DNA of 6,866 nt from an uncultured Planctomycetota bacterium (GCA_902797455.1 CADBTE010000174.1:1-6866); one strand, 5' to 3'. Positions 1 through 5,958 are shown, counted from the first letter of the stretch. The notes: a model not told the origin generated them from the sequence alone. Program-made: numbers and translations.

Positions 1-882
1 GAGGAGGAGGAACAGAAGAATCGTCCCGGCCAGGTTGGATAAACCGATATGCTCACGGAAATAATTCTCCACCGGCGCCAGGAACAGACAGGTCGAGGGG
101 ACCAGCTCGCTGTCGGGCAGGAATCTTTCGCACGAGACGACCAGGAGAATAAGGCCGAGCACGGCGCACTCCAGCGACATCGGTTTTTGAGGAAACAGAA
201 GCCACAGCGTCAGCACCACCGCCGCGGCGAAAATCAGCTGCGACCAGACACACGCCCCCTCGCTGAAGCAATCGATCGCCATCAGCGCCCAGTAAAACAG
301 GGCGAAGCGCATCAGATACCCCGCGGCCGGGATGCCCCGTTTGAGCCAGACGAACCAGCCGATCAGCGCGGCGATAATCGACGCGGCCAGCTCGCCGCAG
401 GTGAAGGTGTCCCACACGGTCGACGCGTCGAACAGGTTATGTCCGAAAATCAGCAGAAGCAGCGCGGAGGCGACCGGCAGGAACCAGGTCCGCGCGGCGA
501 AGGCGGCCGCCCAGGCGCCGATGGCCCAGAGGAAGAGGTAGCTGTCGATCGAGCCGACGCTTCCTCGGAAGGTGTAGATCAGCACCGGAAGAGCGAAGGC
601 GTAAAGGAGGACGGTCACAGACAAAAGCCACTCGGAAAGAACCGGGTGCTTCACGCGGGTAAGGCAGGCCGCCGCGGCACACCCCCCCCACAGCGTGAGG
701 ACAATCGCCGAACGAATGAACGGGCGCAGCCGCTCCAGGAAGGCGAGAAACGCCTGGAGATACTCGCGGTATTGATCGTAGCAAAGAGCCAGCCCCCGGA
801 TCAGCATCGAGACGGCGACGCACAGCAGGGCGGCTAAGAGGAAGATCAGCAAAACGCGCGAGAGTGTCAGACTACGATTCAT
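1..882 (-). CDS. DUF2157-like multi-spanning membrane protein, 3' end beyond window
   Basis: Translating the minus strand from the ATG at 882-880 gives 294 codons with no stop up to the window edge, so the gene is partial at its C-terminus. The start is supported by a GAGGA ribosome binding site 9 nt upstream (896-892). The product begins MNRSLTLSRV and goes straight into a membrane helix (about 9-28). Further hydrophobic stretches lie near 57-73, 84-103, 115-129, 132-147, 164-179, 188-203, 213-230 and 237-250. It is a paralogue of the membrane part of the upstream 642-aa protein: both share VLTLWG, a W-A-[IL]-G-x-W stretch, AFAART, and VW/SE and LLxxS segments in the same order. It lacks the soluble N-terminal helices and the NW motif of that protein. 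It is the last visible gene of a minus-strand operon, 42 nt after the previous stop. Gene order resembles known DUF2157/DUF4401/GDYXXLXY clusters, so a DUF4401-type role is possible. Biochemical function is unknown. Confidence 0.85.
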   Translation of the reverse strand, partial: MNRSLTLSRVLLIFLLAALLCVAVSMLIRGLALCYDQYREYLQAFLAFLERLRPFIRSAIVLTLWGGCAAAACLTRVKHPVLSEWLLSVTVLLYAFALPVLIYTFRGSVGSIDSYLFLWAIGAWAAAFAARTWFLPVASALLLLIFGHNLFDASTVWDTFTCGELAASIIAALIGWFVWLKRGIPAAGYLMRFALFYWALMAIDCFSEGACVWSQLIFAAAVVLTLWLLFPQKPMSLECAVLGLILLVVSCERFLPDSELVPSTCLFLAPVENYFREHIGLSNLAGTILLFLLL

Positions 883-891
883 GGTGGACTG

Positions 892-896
892 TCCTC
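892..896 (-). promoter_or_regulatory. Ribosome binding site (GAGGA) of the partial membrane protein gene
   Basis: GAGGA on the minus strand lies 9 nt before the ATG at 882. It fixes the start of a gene that is open to the window edge and would otherwise be easy to miss. Confidence 0.65.
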
Positions 897-924
897 ATTT
901 GTTTCTAACGTTCAGAAACCTGAC

Positions 925-2853
925 TTACGGATCGCCGGGGGGCGTTTCCTCTTGATTGTCTGATGGATGATCGGATGGGTCGTCTTGGTCTTGGACGGGG
1001 ACATCCTGAATTTTGGCGTCGACGACGCGGGCGGCTCCCTCACGGTTGACCTGTAAAGTGACGACCACCCGCTTGAGACTCTTATTTTGGACGTAAGTCG
1101 AGGCGCGGCCGGATCGGTACGCCTCCTCAAACCGCTTCCCCGTGCCGTCGTGGGGGACGAAGAAGGTCTCGATGCCGTAGCGGACTTCAAAGTTGTTGAT
1201 ACAAATCCCCTTGATGTAGAGCCCCTCATCCGGAGGGGTTAAGGTCATGCGGGTCGGGTGCCACAGCCCGTCGTCCCGTTTGACGAGCCAGACGTAGACG
1301 GGACGCCCCTTGCGCTCCAGCGGCGAGACACGGCGGTCGGGAAGCGGGTCGAGCGACTCGACGTCGTAGGTGTCGACCTCGATTAAGCGGTCGCCGTTCC
1401 AGTAAGTGCCCTTTCCCGAGGTGGTCGAGAAGGTGTAACCCAGCCGGACGTAATCTCCCCGGAACAGGTCGCGCGGGTCGACCGGGACGGAGAGAACCTG
1501 AATCGTCTCGGCGCCGCGGAAGGGGAGCACGCGCGAGAGAACCTCGTGGGCGAGGACCGCCCCCTGCAGCGCGATCGACGCGATAAGAATCCAAAGACCG
1601 GCCTTGGCGCCGGGGCCGACGTGGGGGCCGGACAGCGGATGCTCGGCAGCCGTGTCTGCCGTCGGCGCGAGGGCTTCGTCGTCTTTGCGCAGGCGGGTCT
1701 TCGCGCGCCAAAGGGCGGCCGCGCCGAAGAGGATCAGCGCCAGCAGCGCGAAACCGCCGGCCGCGATCAGATAACTGGCGGTTCCGAACAGGTCGATGTA
1801 CCGAATAAAAGCCCAGATCAGGAAAATAAGTATCCCCAGGGCGAAACAGCGGCCTTGCTCTTCATCGCGCTGGGCCAGAAGGTGAACCACCAGCGCGACG
1901 GTCGCGGCGTTAGCCACGACCGTCGCCACAATGGGGATCGCCACAATGGGGAGGACCCAATCGATCAGGAGATAATCGACCGAGTGCCTCGCGACATGGG
2001 CGTTGAATTCATAGACCGAGGCGATCAAAAGCGTCACCGCCAGGACCATCGTTTCGAACGCGAAGGGGCGGCGGCAGCCGCAGGCATAGCGGACGGCCAA
2101 AAAGAGGGCCGACCAGAGAATGATTGCCCACACCGCCCGCTCCTCAGCGGACCAAGAGATGGTCAGAAGAAGCCCCCACAGATACAGAAGCAGCCGATAG
2201 GCGTATGCCGCCGGGGCCGCCCCCCGCCTTCGGTAGATCAGCCAGGCGGACGCCGAGAGGATCGGAAGGGAAAGCGCCATATTGGGGACGCGGTCGCTGA
2301 GGAAGAGATGTTCGCCGGCGAACGGTTCGAGAACCTCGGCAAATCCCCAGACGAGAAGCAGAAGGAATCCCATCAGCGGCAGAACCCTGGTTCGCGCCGC
2401 GAAGGCGGTGAGCCACACCCCCAGCGCCCAAAACCAAAGGCCGTTGGTGTAGTGGGTATTAATATTGAAAATCTGCGCCAGCTGCCAGATCCCCAGGCCG
2501 TAACACAGCACCAGCGCCAAAAGCAGCGGTTCCGAGACATAGCGCCTGCCGCGAAAACAGACGCAGGCGGCCGCCGCGGCGCCCCAAAGGGTAAGAACAC
2601 CGGCGGCCCTCCAGGCCGGAGGGACGAACTTCCAGTTTTGGCAGACAAGAAGAAACAGCGCCATCCCCAAAAGCAGGACGGCCAGGAGGGTCAGGGTGAC
2701 AAAAATTCGCCGGCTCCACGAGGTTTGACGCGGAGCGTACATTTGACGAACCCGGTCGGCCAGATCGTCCTCAAGCCCCAGTGCCTGAAGGGCAGTTAGC
2801 TCGGAGTCGATCCAGCGAAACCGCCGGGCGCTGATGGGACGTTTGGCTGTCAT
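925..2853 (-). CDS. DUF2157-like / GDYXXLXY fusion membrane protein
   Basis: This 642-aa integral membrane protein has two recognisable parts. Residues 1-48 are a soluble helical N-terminus. They are followed by about a dozen hydrophobic segments (roughly 50-70, 84-100, 107-127, 138-152, 156-172, 189-206, 220-233, 240-256, 266-282, 296-325, 337-351, 358-381). The motif CQNW at 71-74 and the Q-I-F-N-I-N segment at 127-132 resemble DUF2157 proteins. After a charged linker (383-416) comes one more helix (418-436). A C-terminal soluble domain then carries a perfect GDYXXLXY motif, GDYVRLGY at 466-473, preceded by DPRDLFR, and a later RYGIETFFVP segment (558-567) typical of that family. By family convention this C-terminal domain would be extracytoplasmic. 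The C-terminus (618-642) is Asp/Pro/Ser-rich and probably disordered. In many bacteria the DUF2157 and GDYXXLXY parts are separate neighbouring genes; here they are one chain. The start codon overlaps the preceding stop by one base (TAATG), implying translational coupling. Molecular function is unknown. Confidence 0.88.
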   Translation of the reverse strand: MTAKRPISARRFRWIDSELTALQALGLEDDLADRVRQMYAPRQTSWSRRIFVTLTLLAVLLLGMALFLLVCQNWKFVPPAWRAAGVLTLWGAAAAACVCFRGRRYVSEPLLLALVLCYGLGIWQLAQIFNINTHYTNGLWFWALGVWLTAFAARTRVLPLMGFLLLLVWGFAEVLEPFAGEHLFLSDRVPNMALSLPILSASAWLIYRRRGAAPAAYAYRLLLYLWGLLLTISWSAEERAVWAIILWSALFLAVRYACGCRRPFAFETMVLAVTLLIASVYEFNAHVARHSVDYLLIDWVLPIVAIPIVATVVANAATVALVVHLLAQRDEEQGRCFALGILIFLIWAFIRYIDLFGTASYLIAAGGFALLALILFGAAALWRAKTRLRKDDEALAPTADTAAEHPLSGPHVGPGAKAGLWILIASIALQGAVLAHEVLSRVLPFRGAETIQVLSVPVDPRDLFRGDYVRLGYTFSTTSGKGTYWNGDRLIEVDTYDVESLDPLPDRRVSPLERKGRPVYVWLVKRDDGLWHPTRMTLTPPDEGLYIKGICINNFEVRYGIETFFVPHDGTGKRFEEAYRSGRASTYVQNKSLKRVVVTLQVNREGAARVVDAKIQDVPVQDQDDPSDHPSDNQEETPPGDP

Positions 2854-3413
2854 TAATGGCTCTGTTCCTCGACAGGGGAAGTACCGAAGCTCATCACCCC
2901 GCGGCGGCGGGTGAAGAGTTTTCGCTGCTCGTTGATGGTATTGAACGCCGCGTCGAAGTGCTCCAGACCCCGCAGCTCCAGCACCGGGTCGGTGACGTCG
3001 CTGGTGGTCAGTTTGACGGTGCCGACCTTGTTGATAAAGCGGTCGACCAGATTTTGAACCATCTCCACCTCTTTGATCTGCTGAATCAGGAGCGTGTCAA
3101 TCTTTTTGGAGAAAATCCCCTTCTCGCAGATGAGACTGTCCCCCTTGAGTTCATAGCGGGTGAAGTATTTTTTCCAGACCGCGTGAATTCGGGTGAAGAT
3201 CAGCATGATGATCGGGACGACCAGCCAAGTTCCCCAGTGACACAGGGCGCGTTCGGGGAACGGCTGTTTGACGAACGCCGCCAAAACGGCGCAGGCGATC
3301 AGGATCAATCCCCAAACGATGGTCCGAAAACGGAAGGCCCGCGTCGAGAAGCGCTCCCCCGTCCAGGGGGTCTTTTCTTTTTCTTGCGGATGGTTTTGTT
3401 CGTTGTTTTCCAT
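2853..3413 (-). CDS. Membrane-anchored bacterial PH domain (bPH_2) protein, copy 2
   Basis: This 186-aa protein has a polar N-terminus (1-30), two membrane helices (about 31-48 and 61-79) and a C-terminal bacterial PH-like domain (about 83-165). The domain shows the usual pattern: a Y-E-L strand followed by G-D-S-L and a KGI turn, then a TLLIQQI...V-x-M-x-Q-x-L helix/strand and an N-K-V-G-T-V strand. Two helices plus one bPH_2 domain matches the short YdbS-like architecture. Function in this family is generally undefined; B. subtilis YdbS/YdbT belong to an envelope-stress regulon, which is only an analogy here. The ATG at 3413 has only a weak AGG seven bases upstream, so its translation may depend on read-through from the upstream gene. 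It is a paralogue of the preceding 238-aa protein (shared HWxxWLxVP, LLIxQ, QxLxDRxINxVGTV, RGxE, RRG/KRG). The stop overlaps the next start by one base. Confidence 0.87.
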   Translation of the reverse strand: MENNEQNHPQEKEKTPWTGERFSTRAFRFRTIVWGLILIACAVLAAFVKQPFPERALCHWGTWLVVPIIMLIFTRIHAVWKKYFTRYELKGDSLICEKGIFSKKIDTLLIQQIKEVEMVQNLVDRFINKVGTVKLTTSDVTDPVLELRGLEHFDAAFNTINEQRKLFTRRRGVMSFGTSPVEEQSH

Positions 3414-3475
3414 AGAGCTGCCTGAGATGATGTTTGGTTATCGTTCTTACGGAGTCACCCAATATCTTTTTGCCG

Positions 3476-4192
3476 TCAGGCCGAGGCACCGTCGACCATA
3501 TCGTCACCCGCGTCGCCGTCGAAGCCGACCAGCCCCCGCTTGGACGCGAAGGCGGCGCGCATCTTCTCGAGCGACTCGAAGGCGACACGGGGGTTTTCTA
3601 TCCCTCGCATCACGAAGGTCGATTCGCTGCGCCCGGAGATCTGGGTTCCCTCGGCCGATTTGCTCGGTTCCCCGGCGACGTAGATGGTCACTGTCCCGAC
3701 ATGATTGATCAATCGATCCAAGAGGGATTGAGTCATGCGGACATCGGACATCTGGGGGATAAGGAGCGTTTCGGTTTTCTGAAAAAGGAGCCCCCTTTTG
3801 CAGACGAGGTTGTCGTCGACCAATGTGTAAGAGATCGTCTTGCTGAGAATCAGCCCCTTGATCCAGAACCAGAGGAACATCGCCGCCGGGACGATGAGCC
3901 AGAGGATCCAATGCCAGACCGACTCTTTCCCGCAGGGGGAGTAAACGCGAAAGGCGCCGGCGACACAAAGGGCGAAGAGGAGAATGGCCAGCAGCTTCTG
4001 GGCGCGGTAGGCCTTCGGGGAGAAAGATCCCCCTTTCCAATCCCACTTAAGCTTATCAGGGTGAAAGTGCGCCTGAGTCAGAATGGGGGAGGGTTCCTCG
4101 TGAGATTCGGCCGGATCGGCCGCCTGAGGCGTCGGGTGGTTGTCGGTTGCCTTGGGGGTCTCGATATTGGCGTCTTCGGGAAGGTCAGCCAT
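3476..4192 (-). CDS. Membrane-anchored bacterial PH domain (bPH_2) protein, copy 1
   Basis: This 238-aa protein is the first gene of the minus-strand operon. The open frame extends upstream to a TTG at 4294, but the ATG at 4192 is preferred because AAGGA sits 8 nt before it; the added 34 residues would have no family counterpart. Residues 1-45 are polar, Pro/Glu/Asp-rich and probably disordered in the cytoplasm. Two membrane helices follow (about 64-82 and 93-112), then a bPH_2-type domain (about 119-212) with Y-T-L-V-D-D-N-L-V, KRGLLF, TLLIPQMSDVRMTQSLLDRLINHVGTV-like segments. Compared with its downstream paralogue it has a longer tail at the start and an insertion of about 15 residues at 174-190 between two late strands. 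The C-terminus is acidic (225-235). The next gene starts 62 nt downstream with no terminator between. The ligand or partner of the PH domain is unknown. Confidence 0.87.
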   Translation of the reverse strand: MADLPEDANIETPKATDNHPTPQAADPAESHEEPSPILTQAHFHPDKLKWDWKGGSFSPKAYRAQKLLAILLFALCVAGAFRVYSPCGKESVWHWILWLIVPAAMFLWFWIKGLILSKTISYTLVDDNLVCKRGLLFQKTETLLIPQMSDVRMTQSLLDRLINHVGTVTIYVAGEPSKSAEGTQISGRSESTFVMRGIENPRVAFESLEKMRAAFASKRGLVGFDGDAGDDMVDGASA

Positions 4193-4311
4193 CGGAACGT
4201 TCCTTTTTGGTTTTTGGGAAACGATTGAAGATTCTTTTTGCCGGGGAAAGATATGGATGCCCCAGTAGTTTTGTACGCGGGAAAACCCGCCCAAAACCCG
4301 CGGCCGCCGGC
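4193..4311 (-). promoter_or_regulatory. 5' leader of the bPH/DUF2157 operon with hairpin options
   Basis: This is the inferred untranslated leader between the predicted transcription start (about 4311) and the ATG at 4192. It contains a short perfect hairpin (stems 4277-4281 and 4286-4290, loop of four T on the transcript). The same left arm, extended by one base, can instead pair with 4297-4302, so the two pairings exclude one another. Next to the start codon is a perfect 10-bp palindrome, GGAACGTTCC (4194-4203), which overlaps the ribosome binding site AAGGA (4205-4201). No known riboswitch class is recognised. Confidence 0.4.
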
Positions 4312-4317
4312 TATTTT

Positions 4318-4346
4318 ATTATAGGGAGAATTCCGGGCGTTTGCAA
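4318..4346 (-). promoter_or_regulatory. Sigma70-type promoter of the bPH/DUF2157 operon
   Basis: On the minus strand TTGCAA (4346-4341) is followed after exactly 17 bp by a consensus TATAAT (4323-4318). Predicted initiation is near 4311, about 119 nt before the first start codon. It sits directly behind two terminators of the preceding lipoprotein gene, which fits an independent transcription unit. Confidence 0.75.
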
Positions 4347-4354
4347 GAATTAAC

Positions 4355-4380
4355 GAGAAAAACACGCGCGGCGGCGCGCG
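4355..4380 (-). terminator. Second (tandem) intrinsic terminator
   Basis: A perfect GC-only hairpin, CGCGCG arms at 4375-4380 and 4365-4370 around a 4-nt loop, is followed on the minus strand by TGTTTTTCTC (4364-4355). It lies just beyond another terminator in the same orientation and only 8 bp before the -35 box of the next operon, so it would act as a back-up insulator. The T tract is short, so efficiency is uncertain. Confidence 0.55.
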
Positions 4381-4411
4381 AAAAGAAAAAACAGGGGAGC
4401 TTTCGCTCCCC
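4381..4411 (-). terminator. Intrinsic terminator of the lipoprotein gene
   Basis: On the minus strand a perfect 7-bp stem (GGGGAGC / GCTCCCC arms, 4411-4405 and 4400-4394) with a GAAA tetraloop is followed by TGTTTTTTCTTTT (4393-4381). It lies 45 nt after the stop codon of the lipoprotein gene. On the plus strand the same stem is followed, after about 9 nt, by a run of seven T, but no plus-strand gene enters from the left. Confidence 0.88.
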
Positions 4412-4456
4412 CGGCAGGTGTTTTTTTGGCAAAAAGCGCTTAAGCGCGGGGCCTTT

Positions 4457-4912
4457 TCAGTAGTCCCCCCCGCCGTCGGCCAGCGGGAACTGCTCGGGGA
4501 AGCTCGTTTGGGTGAAGTCACCGCGGCTTCCGGCGACTCGGTTGGTCTGAACCGGGAGCGGCTCACTTTTCAGCGGGGTGGTCGAAGGCGCCTCGGGCAA
4601 AGTGCCGTCTTCGGGAATCGACTCGTAGTAACCGGCCGGGGCGCTTTGGCCGTCGTCGAGCAGTTCGGTATAACCGGCGTTGGAAACACCGCCGCCGCTG
4701 CACGCGGCGCACGAACCGCAGCCGCTCTCGTTACACCGGCGCTCCATCCCCCCCAGGATCGAACCGTTTCGGTAAAGCTCCCCCATACAGGTGTCGCCCG
4801 CCTCGGGGACAAATGTCGGTTGGCAGTGATCATAAGGGCCCCAGCAGGAACGGCAGCCGACCAGGCCGATAGCGAAGGCAAAGATAACGACGCTGACTGT
4901 TTTATGAAACAT
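4457..4912 (-). CDS. Small Cys-rich secreted lipoprotein, hypothetical
   Basis: This 151-aa protein has a lipoprotein signal peptide. A Lys near the N-terminus (MFHK) is followed by a hydrophobic core (5-18) and the lipobox L-V-G-C, with Cys20 the predicted lipidated residue after signal peptidase II cleavage. The mature part holds seven further cysteines (23, 30, 42, 60, 65, 68, 71), including a CxxCxxC cluster at 65-71, then a low-complexity Pro/Ser/Glu/Gly-rich tail (75-151) with no recognised domain. The cysteines suggest disulfides or metal binding outside the cytoplasm; this is inference. Short Cys-rich lipoproteins with an R-x-C-W-G-P-Y-D-H-C-type start are reminiscent of planctomycete hypothetical proteins. 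The start has GGGAG 9 nt upstream (4926-4922). It appears monocistronic, ending in two terminators. No convincing promoter was identified. Function is unknown. Confidence 0.8.
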   Translation of the reverse strand: MFHKTVSVVIFAFAIGLVGCRSCWGPYDHCQPTFVPEAGDTCMGELYRNGSILGGMERRCNESGCGSCAACSGGGVSNAGYTELLDDGQSAPAGYYESIPEDGTLPEAPSTTPLKSEPLPVQTNRVAGSRGDFTQTSFPEQFPLADGGGDY

Positions 4913-5130
4913 AGCGGTTCACTCCCATCTAGAGAATCACCCTGGTACCCGCGAGGAAAAGAACGCGGAACCGGAGCAGGCAGAGAAAATCCTCTTGCCT
5001 ACTTTGTATTTCGGCCCCTACAATCGAAAAATTCGATAAAACCGTTAAAATCTTCCCAGATTTTGAAAAATAGAGAAATTTTTCCGGTTGTAGGGTCGGC
5101 GGGTGTTAAGACGGGGGAACTCGGCAAGGT
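4913..5130. other. AT-rich structured spacer upstream of the lipoprotein gene
   Basis: No gene fits these 218 nt between the DUF1080 stop and the lipoprotein start, both on the minus strand. The centre is strikingly AT-rich for this region. Besides the nested repeats at 5016-5095 it holds a further stem with a one-base bulge (AGGCA-GAG at 4978-4985 against CTC-T-TGCCT at 4992-5000). I could not find a convincing -35/-10 pair for the lipoprotein gene, nor a classical GC-stem terminator for the DUF1080 gene, although both would be expected here. Confidence 0.5.
5016..5095. repeat. Nested inverted repeats, potential three-hairpin structure
   Basis: Four perfect inverted repeats fill 80 nt. The outer arms CCCTACAA (5016-5023) and TTGTAGGG (5088-5095) could form a closing stem. 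Inside are ATCGAA/TTCGAT (5023-5028 and 5032-5037, loop 3), AAAATCT/AGATTTT (5047-5053 and 5058-5064, loop 4) and GAAAAAT/ATTTTTC (5065-5071 and 5078-5084, loop 6). The last two hairpins abut without a spacer. Paired bases make up about 70 percent of the stretch. The structure could exist in RNA from either strand, or the elements could be protein-binding palindromes. The inner stems are AT-rich and individually weak. Confidence 0.6.
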
Positions 5131-5871
5131 TTAGCGCTTGGGGAGCTGGTCGGGGGGAAGGAACGCGGGAGCGTTGGTCCGGGCATCGGCCTCGGCGTCG
5201 ATCTCGGCGATCTCCTCTTCCGTCAGCCGGCGGAAGAAGATGTTCTTGATTCGCCCCTCGGTGACCCAGGTCGCGAAGCCCAAGGGAGCGAAGCGGTCCA
5301 TCTCGATTCGGATCGAGACCTCTTTGCCGTCGAGAAACGACTTGATGATCGGTTCGTCGTCGAGCCAGACCTGGATGAGCCGCTTGGAGACCCGAACGCG
5401 GAAGATGTACCAGGTCTTGTTTTTAAAGCCGTAGTAGCTCGAGGAGTTGTTCTCGGAAGCGTCGTAGCCGTCGATGCAGGACAGCCCCACCAGCGCGCCC
5501 CCCCAGCCGCCGTTGATGAAGGTGCAGCAGCTGTCCCCCACCGGGAAGGTGAGCGCGGCGAAGAAGTCGGTTCCCGTCGTTCGCTGGGCGGCGAACTCGA
5601 TCTCGTAGTTCTCGGTCGGGAACGGTTCTCCCTGCGGGGCGTTGTAGCGGATGCCGCTGCCCATAACCCCCTGGGCGATTCGGATGGCGCCTTCTCGAAC
5701 CTCGACCTCCCCGCTGCCGCCGGTATCGACCCGCTCCCACGCCCCCAGCGTTTCACCGTCGAACAGCGGCGTCCAGGTGTCGTCGGCGGCCGGCGCCGGG
5801 GAGAGGGTAAGCAGAAACAGGGCCAGCGCCAAAGGCAGAAGGCCGCCGCGGTTGGGGAGGAACCAGAGCAT
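5131..5871 (-). CDS. Secreted DUF1080 (3-keto-disaccharide hydrolase/LamG-like) protein
   Basis: This 246-aa protein has a clear Sec signal peptide: a charged start (MLWFLPNR), a Leu/Ala-rich core (10-22) and a likely cleavage after A-P-A-A (26-29). The mature part opens with W-T-P-L-F-D-G-E-T-L-G-A-W-E (33-46), the usual beginning of DUF1080/LamG-like jelly-roll domains. It continues through ENYEIEFAAQRTTGTDFFAALTFP-like strands (87-110), a small Gly/Ser/Asn-rich region with CC at 115-116 and Cys132, and a TWYIFRVRVSK / IQVWLDDE strand pair (153-173). It ends with GFATW...GRIKNIFFRRL (198-216), a typical closing strand for the fold. DUF1080 domains are abundant in planctomycetes, and some are sugar hydrolases or carbohydrate-binding modules; substrate cannot be told here. 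The C-terminal 30 residues are an acidic helix and a Pro-rich tail. GGAGG lies 6 nt before the ATG. It is transcribed divergently from the ABC operon with its own promoter. Confidence 0.83.
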   Translation of the reverse strand: MLWFLPNRGGLLPLALALFLLTLSPAPAADDTWTPLFDGETLGAWERVDTGGSGEVEVREGAIRIAQGVMGSGIRYNAPQGEPFPTENYEIEFAAQRTTGTDFFAALTFPVGDSCCTFINGGWGGALVGLSCIDGYDASENNSSSYYGFKNKTWYIFRVRVSKRLIQVWLDDEPIIKSFLDGKEVSIRIEMDRFAPLGFATWVTEGRIKNIFFRRLTEEEIAEIDAEADARTNAPAFLPPDQLPKR

Positions 5872-5921
5872 CGAAAACCTCCGAAGGGCAGGGAAGGGGT
5901 GAGGGTGAACGTGTTTTGAAC

Positions 5922-5943
5922 CGGTGACTATTATATCTCACCG
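5922..5943. promoter_or_regulatory. Operator-like inverted repeat over the DUF1080 -10 box
   Basis: CGGTGA (5922-5927) and TCACCG (5938-5943) form perfect 6-bp arms around a 10-bp centre that holds the -10 hexamer of the minus-strand promoter. The placement would let a dimeric regulator block the promoter. No regulator gene is in view. Confidence 0.4.
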
Positions 5944-5958
5944 CGTAAGGAAGCTCAA
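5930..5958 (-). promoter_or_regulatory. Sigma70-type promoter of the DUF1080 gene
   Basis: On the minus strand TTGAGC (5958-5953) is separated by 17 bp from a consensus TATAAT (5935-5930). Initiation is predicted near 5923, giving a leader of about 50 nt that ends in a good ribosome binding site. Confidence 0.72.

Noticed and set aside
49..837. Plus-strand open frame of 262 codons at the left edge
   Set aside because: It is antisense to the partial membrane protein gene, is low-complexity Gln/Arg/Glu-rich, and has no convincing ribosome binding site. The minus-strand frame is homologous to its neighbour.
1546..2799. Long plus-strand open frame (417 codons) opposite the 642-aa gene
   Set aside because: Its translation is dominated by Arg/Gln/Asp/Gly without domains or membrane pattern, as expected for the antisense of a GC-rich membrane protein gene. 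The minus-strand frame has clear family motifs.
2853..4192. Two PH genes as fragments of one frameshifted YdbT-like gene
   Set aside because: Each has its own N-terminus, two membrane helices and complete PH domain, and they are separated by 62 nt. They are intact tandem copies.
3434..4228. Plus-strand open frame of 264 codons opposite the first PH gene
   Set aside because: It is a shadow of the bPH_2 gene; composition is unlike a folded protein and it shows no recognisable motif.
4193..4294. Upstream TTG start giving the first PH protein 34 more residues
   Set aside because: The ATG at 4192 has a good AAGGA at 8 nt, and the extension has no counterpart in the paralogue. The TTG would also lie only about 17 nt from the predicted transcript start.
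5016..5095. tRNA gene, suggested by the cloverleaf-like layout
   Set aside because: Neither strand shows a 5-bp T-arm with a GTTCRANNC-type loop, a normal 7-nt anticodon loop or a conserved D-loop. The arms have the wrong sizes.
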